From Centrapalus pauciflorus (Eukaryota > Streptophyta > Magnoliopsida > Asterales > Asteraceae), in assembly GCA_020465985.1 (NCBI GenBank), contig JAANYP010003725.1:526501-590500 (forward strand): DNA of 64,000 bases. The letters are read 5' to 3'. Every line of letters begins with the position of its first letter. The stretch's first letter is position 1. Below the pieces are notes generated by a model, which saw only the letters and a list, made by a program, of their open reading frames with translations, did no database searches and had not been told where the DNA came from. This document shows positions 53,037 to 64,000 of this stretch, one piece after another. A program made the position numbers and the translations under genes.

Positions 53037-54302
53037 CTAGCCGTCTAAATTTGGTATTTGGGCAAGTGCAATATGTTCCACAAGATCTGAGCGAAGGTTA
53101 TTGTGTGTTTCCCGATTACGAATTTCCAATAACATATTTTGATATACTTCATTGGAAGCGGAATGTTGATTGGATGGAAGCTCGGTTTCTTGAAATGAAC
53201 ATATCACGAACCCTTCGTCTTCTAAGATCATATTGTGTAATATGACACAAGCATACATGATGTGTCTAATTTTATTTGGGTGCCATGGTCGTGCGGGGTT
53301 GTTTAATATAGAAAAACGAGATTTGAGTACACCAAAAGCTCGTTCGATGTCTTTTCTTGCCGACTCTTGTGCTGCCTTGAATCTTTTTCGTTTGTCATCG
53401 GTTGGACATGAAAAAGATTTCACAAAAGTCGCCCACTCGGGATATATCCCGTCGGTTAGATAGTACCCATGTTTGTATTCTGTTCCGTTAATAACAAAAG
53501 GAACAACCGGTGCGATCCCGTTTAAAATGTCGTTGAATACTTGTGATTGACTAATCACATTGATGTCATTGTTGGAACCCGCGACGCCAAAAAATGCATG
53601 CCAAATCCATAAATCTTGTGACGCAACGGCTTCCAACATAATTGTCGGATATTGGTGATCGCCTCGCATATATTGTCCTCGCCATTCTGTAGGGCAATTT
53701 CTTCATGCCCAATGTGTACAGTCAATGCTGCCAAGCATTCCACGAAATCCATGTTTTGCTTCATGGAACGCGTACAACTGATGAACATCAGATTCAGTCG
53801 GTTTACGCAAATATTTGCGTCTGTATAGCTGAATAATTCCCTTACAGAATTCTTGCAAGGTTTCACGCGAAGTTCTTTCAGACATAAAAAGAGAGTCGTC
53901 AATCGAATCAGCCACCATGCCATATGCGAGTTGCCGAATAGCAGATGTGCATTTTTGTAACGCGGTAAATCCCCTTCTACCTCGAGCATCCCATCGCAAG
54001 GTAAAATATTCAAAGTGTTGCTCCATATCGTAAACTATTCGTAGGAATAGTTCTTTGCGCATCCGGAACCTCCTTCTGAACATATCATCTCCATAGACAG
54101 GATTTTGAGTAAAATAATTGCGCATCAGACGTTCATTTGCAGCTGCTCGGTCTCTCTGAATTGGAATTCTTCGTCTAGGTTGCGGAGAGCTGACATTTAT
54201 AAAAGCTTCAAAAAGTTCTTGATAATAATCTTGAGATTCGTCTTCGGACGACTCTTCGGTTGATGAGTTTGACGACGAAGACGTAGTATACGGTTCCATC
54301 AC
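53037..54302 (-). pseudogene. PIF/Harbinger transposase (DDE_Tnp_4 type), one nonsense change
   Basis: This transposase would cut and paste Harbinger elements. The ATG is at 54302, and the frame of about 420 codons ends at 53037. A single TGA at 53705-53703 interrupts it just after GSIDCTHWA, where a tryptophan codon is expected; otherwise the frame is open. Catalytic acidic residues are visible: GSIDCTHW (first Asp), LTDGIYPEW (second Asp) and ERAFGVLKSRF (Glu). The N-terminus is serine- and acid-rich, followed by an arginine-rich FRMRKELFLRIV region. The protein would need a Myb-like partner in the known systems, and none is encoded here. Confidence 0.87.
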
Positions 54303-54458
54303 AATAAAAATAAAATTGTGATTGATTGGAAAAAATTTTAGGTTAAATGAAAGAGAGAATTTTGAATGTGTATAGATTGAGAGAAATGGGAGTTAAATGT
54401 ATTGGGAAAGATGTGAGTTAAATGTATTGGGAAGATAGGTATTTATATAGAAAAAAAA

Positions 54459-54465
<7 letters not shown>

Positions 54466-54548
<83 letters not shown>

Positions 54549-54549
54549 T
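54466..54549. repeat. (TA)n microsatellite inside the Harbinger element
   Basis: A TA tract of about 80 bp lies upstream of the transposase start. Confidence 0.95.
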
Positions 54550-54595
54550 ACTTTCAAACGGTCACTAGACCGTTGGGTAGAGCAAAAGGACAAAA

Positions 54596-54736
54596 GTGGG
54601 AGCGGGGTGCAGCGGGGAGAGGGAGTCGGGCCGGGGAAGCAATTAGGCGGGGCCGGGGGGCAGGGGTGGTGTAGCCGCCGGGGTTGGGTCTACGTGGAGG
54701 AGCCGCATGCGGGCGGCCTGGGTACTCCCACCGGCC
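54596..54736. other. GC-rich terminal segment of the Harbinger element
   Basis: These 140 bp are strongly GC-rich in an otherwise AT-rich window and have repeated GGGG runs near 54655-54665. It forms the transposase-proximal end of the element and may include its promoter. Confidence 0.6.
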
Positions 54737-54739
54737 TAA

Positions 54740-55026
54740 GGACGTCATACCAATGAAAAATTTAAACGAATGACTTGATGATAAAAGCCACAATAGAATG
54801 ATTGCTTGAAGATTTGACGATTGGATAGCAAGAATGACCGCAGAAGGTACGTGACGAATTTCAAATTTTGAAGATGATCAGACTATGTTTAGATGAACGA
54901 GTAAAAAGTTTGTATATATAGGTGAAATGATATTAGTGTATACATGGCAACTGCTAAAATTAATGTTATTTTAAAATTTAAATTTAAAAATAAGTAACCA
55001 AAATTGAAAATTTGAATTCATTTTAG

Positions 55027-55029
<3 letters not shown>
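54740..55029. other. Unassigned AT-rich stretch
   Basis: I see no gene or clear repeat here beyond ordinary AT-rich sequence. Confidence 0.5.
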
Positions 55030-55058
<29 letters not shown>

Positions 55059-55390
55059 GATTAATTGTTAAAATTAAATTTGAAAATTACTTTAAATAAC
55101 TTATTTAGTTACTTAAATATCATATTAGATGGTACGGTTGCGGATGATTTTCAACTATTTTAAATTTTAATTTAAATTTAAATTATTTACATTTCTGTTC
55201 TTGTTCGAAATTTTAATTTTAATTAATATTTAATTTAAAATTAAATTATTTAATAATTTGATATTTAATGGTACGATTGTTTGAAATTTTATTTTTAATT
55301 TTAATTTTTAAAATCTTTAACTAATTAATTGTTAAAATTAATGGCACGGTTATTCAAAATTTCAAGTTTTTTAAATTTTAAACATTGAAT
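55030..55390. repeat. Block related to the Helitron 5' region
   Basis: After a short TA tract, 55045-55360 aligns with 50735-51045: the same TAATGATTAATTGTTAAAAT start, spaced TACGGTTG motifs and the AATGGCACGGTT end. It suggests that a second Helitron-derived segment begins here. Confidence 0.55.
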
Positions 55391-58300
55391 TATTAAAATT
55401 TTCATAAAAATTCCAATTCTATTCAATATATTGTATAATAAAATGGTTAATAAAATAAAATAATTATAATTCATCTATTATAATGAAACAGAGAGACATA
55501 GATAATAAATTATCAATAAACAATAGTGATTATGTTATCGATACGACGATAATGTTAATTATCAAATTATAGGTTAAAATATGTAAAGTCAAATATAAAG
55601 ACTAACTTGATTGTAATAGGAAGGTATCAACATTAGAATCATAAATGTTTCAAATGTGTGAAAAAAAATAGCTATTTATTAAAGCCAAACACGATTAAAC
55701 ATGTTAATATATTTCAGGACAATGATGTTGGTCCAGGTTAAAAAATGTTAAGTCAAATATCAAATTATTATATAAATTGATATTGAAATGATTATGTAAA
55801 TTATTTAAGTTTTTAAATTAATTATAATTTTTTTTAAGTTCATATAAAATATAATTTGTATAATAAATTTATGTTTCTGAATTTGAGACGATGTTTTAAA
55901 ACTGTTTGTATTCAAATATTTTCTTGTAAATTATTATTTAAACTGTCACCAAGAAAATTTTAAATGTTTTTCAAGATTAAATAATTCATGTTACAGAGGA
56001 GGCTGCTGGAATTACACAACATACATAATATTCTTAAATTATAGCCTATGCTTACACAAACACTTTATTGTACAAATACAATGAAGTTATTTGCTGTTGA
56101 TTTGGCTTATTAACATCCGAAACTTGCATCCAAAACAAGTTTAGGATGTTTCTTTTTCATGCAACTCTTAACACAAACACACCTATACATACTGCACAAA
56201 AACATACTGCCCTTTTCTGTTTTTCTTAAATTCCAGCAACCAATAAATAGAATTAAAGGAGAAATGGCATGCACAATAGGTTTAAGTTTGTGGGTTTAGA
56301 ACAATATTCCCATTCCAGCAAAATTCCCATTCCTAGACGCATATAAGTTAAGTGTGTGTGGTGTGAGAGAGATCCGAGACGTAGGAGATATAAAGTCTCG
56401 GATGTACGTATTTGTCCAGCATCTTTTTCACAAACAAATAAACCAAGTAAGGGTGAAGTCTCTCATGCGTCAAGTGTGTATATAAGTTGCAAAAACTTCC
56501 AAAAGATAAGTCTTGGATGTTTGTTGTTTTGTGCATAAATAAATCAGCAGCCTCATAGCCTTTAAAACTGAAATATAAATTCTATATGTGTAGTGTGTGT
56601 GCATGATGGGGGGCTGTAAGTGAAAGCAGAAGTAAAAACAGAAGGAACACCCCATTTTCATTTAATTGCATAACCTGTGTGTGGTGTTGTGTGAGATCCG
56701 AGAGTCACAAAGAATGCAAGTCTTGGATGAGAAGTCACTGAAACAGAACCAATCTATGGACTGATGTAAAAGATTCACATATGGGTACATTGCATTTATA
56801 AAACACAATGTGTTAATAATAACAAAAGCTAAAAAACTTAAACATTGACAATCAAATAGACATTCAAACTACCAATTAGAATTAAAATAACATAAATTAT
56901 CCTCACTTGAAAATTCGAAACTTCACTTAATAATTAGTGAGGGTTTAGAACAATTAAACTAAAAATATCATAATTTCTAAGATGACAAGTGAGTGCATTC
57001 AGTAGTACTCCTTTATAACATTTACGCAAAAAACAACCACTACAAGATGCAATTGAAATGCAACCTAAAATCAGAAACAACAGAACCAATCTATATATAT
57101 AAATAAATGTGTGCAACACGTCATGTGTGTGTGTACGACAGAAACAACAGAGGCTGCACTTATGCAGATTGTAGCAGCCATGGTCTGAGATTTAGGCAGA
57201 AAAACTGGGGGTGTGCGAGTCCGAAATTCACAACATACTTAAGGATTTTTGTGTGAGCTGTGACGGTTCGAGTCATGGCCTGTGTGGGGCTGTCCACAGG
57301 TGTAAGACTCGCATTTAACTTACGCAAATGTGTGTCATTTGTTCAGATTCGTGACTCAGCAAGAAAGGGAATGTCAAGGCTAGTAAATTCACACAATACT
57401 TAAGTGAGAAAATTATAATAAATAGACTGAAATTAAGAAAATAATACTAAATTCAAAGGATAAACAAAAAAATAATTGCATATGTGCAGCTCTGAAAATG
57501 TCAAACACGGATAAACAAAAAAATAAATTCAAAGGTTAATTCGTTTAACTAAAAATGTCAAACACGGATTTTTTTTGAATATTTAAACTTAAAACCTTTG
57601 TAAACCGTTATAGCCTGCATGAACTACAAATTATTATATTTTGCACCTAATTTTGAAACAAAGTCTATGTAAGCACAAATGATTAAAAAAAACAGAGGTA
57701 GTCTGTTTTAGACCCAATTACGAAGTAAAGTTGTATTATTGCGTTCCTTTTCTAAAGAAAGTTGAAACAATCAATTCAACCATTAATTTTGATACACACA
57801 CAGAGAAATTCTTAAGCACAATCAGCAATGATTGGGATAGATATTCTGCTGATATCTTTCTACAAATCACAGATTCAATAATGGATTATATGCAAAATCA
57901 CAGATTCATTGGAATCTTGAAATTCAACTGTTAATAATTTAATTTATATGCAAAATATAACATGTTACATTTGTTACTTTCCAAATTCAAAACTGATTCG
58001 AAAAATCTAAAGCTATATAACTTTAGGATGATTTTATTAACAGTTGAATTCCAAGATTCCAATGAACTGTAAACACTACAAATTTTAAGCATTCACATTA
58101 AAAAGGTTAATTCGTTTAACTAAAAATGTCAAACACAGACTTTTTTTGAATATTTAAACTTAAAACCTTTGTAAACCGTTATAGCCTGCATGAACTACAA
58201 ATTATTATATTTTGCTGATATCTTTCTACAAATCACAGATTCAAATCACAGATTCAATCAGCAATAATTTTGCTGATATATTTAAATTGGAATTAAAAAT

Positions 58301-58393
58301 TCTAGACAACTTATTTTCTAAACAGCATAAAAAATGCTTTACATTCGTTTAAAAATCCGTAAAGATAAACCAATCAAGTTCAAGACAGCTTAC
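55391..58393. other. AT-rich Helitron-like DNA with internal duplications
   Basis: I see no convincing gene. A segment at 56028-56125 is repeated at 60445-60543, 57536-57651 is repeated at 58106-58216, and 57413-57475 is related to 58883 and 59444. 56360-56760 holds hairpins with CCGAGAC...GTCTCGG stems. A small ORF at 57731-57934 has no recognisable domain. Confidence 0.45.
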
Positions 58394-58540
58394 CTATTCA
58401 TCCATAAGGACCAATTCAATAGACCAGCTTTCACGTGGATTCTTGAAGTCCGTTCGCTTCCACTTTCGGATGACACGCACCTTAATTGTCCATGAATCTT
58501 TAGTAAGATTCAAGTCTCTGATGTTGCTAACTGTTTCCAT
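58394..58540 (-). pseudogene. RPA-like OB-fold first exon
   Basis: Replication protein A large subunits bind single-stranded DNA, and plant Helitrons often carry such genes. The exon starts at ATG 58540 and ends at a donor GTAAGC (58393-58388). The 48 residues include WTIKVRVIRKWKRTDF and SIELVLMDE, matching the first strand pair of an RPA70/DUF223 OB-fold. The last codon before the donor is TAG, where a glutamine codon is likely in relatives, so it is probably inactive. I could not find the following exons to the left. It could be Helitron-encoded or a captured host gene. Confidence 0.55.
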
Positions 58541-60142
58541 TGAGAGAAAAGAAACTTCAAAATTTTGAAAGTGAATTGTGTGTATTGTAATGAAGACAAT
58601 AGGTAATAACTCAATTTATAGAATAACAAAATCTAATTTTTTATGGAAATTATAAATTTTTACCGTATATATTAAACTTTCCCTTTTATAAAAAAACTCA
58701 TTTTAAAAAAAATATACATTCCTTAAATAAAGATATCTAAAAAGAAGACAGGAAAATAACAATCTATAAAAAAATAAGGAAAGTAAGAAAATATTACTAA
58801 AACATTTGTTATCACAAACAAATTTAATTTACTGGTTTTAATCTATTAATATATTTGTCAAAAAAAGAATATTGAAAAACAAAAATTATAATAAATAGAC
58901 TGAAATTAAGAAAATAATACTATATTCAAAGGATAAACAAAAAAATCATGTATTCTTTAATATCTTAATGTAAAACGGTGTTTTACATTTTAAGTATATA
59001 TATAATATAATATATTAAACAAAAAAATAATTTATTCAATCATATCTGGTCATATATAAGATAATCCAAATATCATAAACAATATCTGGTAAAATCATAC
59101 AAACTTAAGTAGTTAAATAAAATGAAATAAGTCAGTAACATCAGTTTGATATTTTTTTTTATTTTGTTTACTAAAACATTTGTTATCACAAACAAATTTA
59201 ATTTACTGGTTTTAATATATTAATAAATTCAATTGTTTAACATAATCATAAGAAAAGCCAAAAATAGGAAACAATATATGGTAAAATCATAAAAGATTAC
59301 CATATTTATGTAATTTCAGAATTATTTAAAAAAACATCGACATATGGAAACTATGCAATCTGAAAATAAGTTTTAAAAAAATGCCATATAATATATTTGT
59401 TTACTAAAAAATATTGAAAAGTATTGAAAAACGAAAATTATAATAAATAGACTGAAATTAAGAAAATAATACTATATTCAAAGGATAAACAAAAAAATCA
59501 TGTATTCTTTAATATCTTAATGTAAAACGGTGTTTTACATTTTAAGTATAAATATAATATAATATATTAAACAAAAAAACAATTTATTCAATCATATCTG
59601 GTCATATAGAAGATAATAAAAAATACTGGTAAAATCATACAAACTTAAGTAGTTAAATAAAATGAAATAAGTCAGTAAAATCAGTTAGATATTTTCTGTA
59701 AGCAGAATAGAAACAAATTACATACAACAAAGTACCTTGAATGAGACAATTACTAGTTCATGAAGCACCATCTTTGAATGAGACAATTACTGGTTCATGA
59801 GTCCAAAAATAGAATTTTACAAAATCTGGAAGCAATATAAAATCCCATCATCATATTCAGAATTAAATTTACAGATAATTGGCTAAAATCTGTATATTAG
59901 GAACAAAATAAAAAATCCCCAACATCACACAATTCAATCATCAACCTATATTCACAGCTATGTTCCCTATGCCACTTACTATGTGTGTGATTATGTGAGA
60001 CACCCTCCACAATTTACAGTAAACAAATTTAGAGGCACTAAATTCATATACTTTGTTGTGTCTCTATTTTATTACATAAGAAGAGAAATTACATGCTTAG
60101 GACAGCAGGTAATTATTAATGGGGGATGGGTGTGTTGTGTAC
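58541..60142. other. AT-rich stretch with a ~260-bp direct repeat
   Basis: 58872-59133 and 59411-59690 are direct repeats containing AAAACGGTGTTTTACATTTT and AAGTAGTTAAATAAAATGAA. The latter also occurs near 49306 in the Helitron. No gene is seen; a small ORF at 59983-60180 overlaps the antisense exon fragment and is not credible. Confidence 0.5.
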
Positions 60143-60381
60143 CTATTGGATCTGAAGAATCAACAATAACAGCATCATAAATTCCTTCTTGAGCAGCCTT
60201 TAGAAACGCAACTCCTAATAGATCGAAAATCATATGAAAATCGAGTCTTCATCAAATTTATAGATTAGAGTTAGATGCCATAAGACAATATTTTCTCCAT
60301 GTATATACCATCACCAATGTGGAGTTTGACACGGGGATCTTCGTATCCAACAGCTACATCAAGAGAATATTATTTAGAAAC
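60143..60381 (-). pseudogene. SPDS: Spermidine synthase gene fragment (two exons, one intron)
   Basis: Spermidine synthase transfers an aminopropyl group from decarboxylated S-adenosylmethionine to putrescine. Two adjacent exons are recognisable on the minus strand: 60381-60309 (…DVAVGYEDPRVKLHIGDG) and 60214-60143 (VAFLKAAQEGIYDAVIVDSS then DPIG). A 94-bp intron with GT and AG ends lies between them. VIVDSSDPIG is the conserved active-site region of the plant enzyme. The first exon has an early in-frame TAA where relatives have glutamine. Upstream and downstream exons are absent, so this is a captured or relocated gene fragment. Confidence 0.8.
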
Positions 60382-60545
60382 CTGCAAATAGATAAAACAA
60401 ACTCTCATCCATTTTAATATCTCCTGCTTCAGCTCTAAATTATAGCCTATATTCTTAAATTATAGCCTATGGTTACACAAACACTTTATTGTACAAATAC
60501 AATGAAGTTAGTTGCTGTTGATTTGGCTTATTAACATCCGAAATT

Positions 60546-61050
60546 AAAGAACGAATTTGAAAGCTAAGTATGCACCCAATTAATATTTAGATTTTTTTTA
60601 TTAAATATGATCATGTTTAGCGTTGAACATTACTATTATAACATTGACAGACTTTAATCGATCGATGTATTAGAAACATTATAATTATAACTTTATTTGA
60701 TTGATTGTAAAACCAACAAATTAATTTGGCGAAACCTAATCAATGTCAAAATTCCAATTTCACTCCTTGATTCTAATTCAGTTGTGTTTCATTATTTAAA
60801 TTGTTTGAAAAGTATTTATTCATTTATTTTTTATATTTATTTTTGTAATTAATATTATACATATAGATAAGCAACTATACAAAATATAAACGCCAGTGGA
60901 TTACACACGGCCCATTATGGCCCATTAGAGCCATTTGCTACATTAGCATATTAGGTTTGATATGTCCCTGCAAGCGAATGACAGGGAACAACTTGAAGCT
61001 TGGAGTGAAGTGAAGCAAATTGAGGTGCACCCATTGGTTTAGTAAAATTT
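60546..61050. other. Unassigned AT-rich stretch
   Basis: I see no gene or repeat here. The segment just before it (60445-60543) duplicates 56028-56125. Confidence 0.45.
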
Positions 61051-61440
61051 TAGCAAGTTGATCCTTGTAGAGATAAAATGAACCTGTAACTTTAGAGGAC
61101 GTTTGTAGTTTGGTATGTTAGAATCATTGGATCAATTGATTGAGTTGATAACCAAGTCAGGGAAATCGAAATCGAGATGACAATTTTTGGAGACTATAGT
61201 GGGTGGCTTAACCTGGTCTGTGTGGAAAGCAAGAAATGATATGGTGTCAACAATGTAAAAGTCACAGCTTCAATGATAAAGGAGGAGTTTCTTGGTACCG
61301 TTTTTACTGGTTAAAGTTTAGATCGAATTGTAAATCGTGAAATTGGGCTTTGTGGGTCGTTTGTTCTTCTTCGTTTTTTTGAGTTACTTGTACATTTGCT
61401 AGCTTCTTGCTAGTTGATCATAAGGGCCCATCTTCAAAGA
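61051..61440 (+). pseudogene. LINE-type non-LTR retrotransposon remnant
   Basis: A segment near 61205-61245 encodes LTWSVWKARNDMV, which resembles the conserved WxxWKxRND motif at the C-terminus of plant LINE ORF2. It is followed by out-of-frame traces near 61255-61370. No RT domain remains. Confidence 0.45.
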
Positions 61441-61748
61441 ATATAGCCGACATTTAGGTCTATCAACAATTAAACAAGATTATTGACTTAAAAATTTTTT
61501 AGTTTTACTATTATGTAATTATAGGTTTTTGTTGTTAATTTATCATTTTTTACTTGAGCTTTTCTTTTTTTGAATATACATATATATTTGTAGGGCCTCT
61601 TTTAAGTTTTTGCCCAGTGCCCCAAAAATAATTGGACCGATTCTGGCAGTATTGGCCAAAGCCTTCTACTCCAATTCAGTAGGTTTGACAGATATGACAT
61701 TTAAATGAAAATACTAGTGACCTAAATGATATATATATATATATATAT

Positions 61749-62262
<514 letters not shown>

Positions 62263-62265
62263 TAT

Positions 62266-62687
62266 GGTTCGTGTGAGTATCAAAAAAATGCAGAGTACTG
62301 TGAGTACCTGTGAACACATGGTTTTTAGATGCGAACACGCTTCAAAAATTTTTTTTTTCTAGTTTATTTAATATTCATTTAGATACAAATAATATAAGAC
62401 TATTTGTAAAAGATACACGCATTCACACTTTCTAGCATCATAAAAATCATGTGAACGTGAAAAGATATATGTGAACATGCCTAGTGTGAACATACGTTCA
62501 CAACAGTGCAATTCATGTGAACATGCACGTTTCACATAGTTTTAGTGTGTGTTTATATGTGATTTTTTACAAACAGTCTTCTATTATTAATTTAAAAATG
62601 ATTATGATAAATTTTTTTTTTTTGAAAAAATGGTTTTAAGCGAGGTACCCCCGGTACTCCACAAAGCTAATGGTACTCACTCAAACC
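62266..62687. mobile_element. Foldback MITE, family 4
   Basis: The termini GGTTCGTGTGAGTA and (complement) GGTTTGAGTGAGTA are imperfect inverted repeats, similar at the outer ~14 bp to family 3. The interior has multiple GTGAACATGC-type repeats. It is flanked by GA on the left and CA/TA on the right. Confidence 0.6.
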
Positions 62688-62715
62688 TACACACACACAC
62701 AGATATATATATATA

Positions 62716-63927
<1,212 letters not shown>

Positions 63928-63930
63928 ATG

Positions 63931-63935
<5 letters not shown>

Positions 63936-64000
<65 letters not shown>
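63936..64000. repeat. (TA)n(GA)n microsatellite at window end
   Basis: TA followed by GA repeats runs to the window edge, echoing the arrangement at 62140-62254. Confidence 0.95.

Larger units (their letters stand above)
52708..54736 (-). mobile_element. PIF/Harbinger transposon
   Basis: This 2.03-kb element is bounded by a 3-bp target duplication TAA (52705-52707 and 54737-54739). Its terminal inverted repeats share GGTGGGAGTACCCA. It contains one transposase gene on the minus strand. I see no companion Myb-like ORF in the element. Confidence 0.88.

Noticed and set aside
57270..57330. tRNA-like GGTTCGAGTC box
   Set aside because: The T-arm-like box stands alone; no acceptor stem, D arm or anticodon arm can be formed around it.
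57731..57934. 67-codon plus-strand ORF
   Set aside because: It has no recognisable motif, lies in AT-rich duplicated DNA and shows no splice or promoter context.
59983..60180. Plus-strand ORF overlapping the spermidine synthase exon
   Set aside because: The minus strand there has clear homology with intron boundaries; the plus-strand frame is incidental.

Overview
This window is plant nuclear DNA made almost entirely of transposable elements. Chromodomain-bearing Ty3/gypsy elements (Tekay-like chromoviruses), SIRE/Maximus-type Ty1/copia elements with an extra ORF after pol, a Helitron with RepHel coding exons, a PIF/Harbinger transposon and many (TA)n-embedded foldback elements point to a eudicot, most likely an asterid; the species cannot be named. 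I see no intact host gene. The only host-like coding sequence is two exons of a spermidine synthase. An RPA-like OB-fold exon lies nearby and may belong to a Helitron.

Layout. 1-22164 reads best as a stack of nested insertions entered from the inside: gypsy#1 (1-3843) lies in copia#1 (3844-10487), which lies in an antisense gypsy LTR (10488-11535), which lies in copia A (11536-15343), which lies in copia B (15344-18770), which lies in a second antisense gypsy element (18771-22164). 22198-31424 is gypsy#3, a young element with nearly identical LTRs, an intron-like 89-bp segment inside its reverse transcriptase and a truncated 3' LTR. 31425-34219 is a mosaic of a copia 3' end (copia C), an antisense gypsy LTR piece and an antisense copia LTR. 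34314 to about 51000 is a Helitron on the minus strand, split in its first large intron by gypsy#4 (39774-49173, TSD CACAA). 51279-54736 holds foldback elements in (TA)n tracts and a 2.0-kb PIF/Harbinger transposon with TSD TAA. 55000-60900 is AT-rich, internally duplicated, Helitron-like DNA with the RPA-like exon and the spermidine synthase fragment. 60900-64000 has a LINE remnant and a cluster of foldback elements in TA/GA microsatellites.

The most unusual signals are in non-coding parts of the retrotransposons. (1) Arrays of short perfect palindromes, different in each family, sit at a similar place in several LTRs. (2) Five tandem hairpins in the gypsy#4 LTR have stems that change by compensatory pairs around a conserved loop. 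(3) The intron-like segment in gypsy#3 RT evidently survived a recent transposition. (4) A 20-bp tandem array of TTCTAGAA dyads, resembling heat-shock elements, lies in a copia LTR. (5) Three covarying GNRA-type hairpins lie between pol and the extra ORF of copia#1, and that ORF has a good splice acceptor directly before its ATG.
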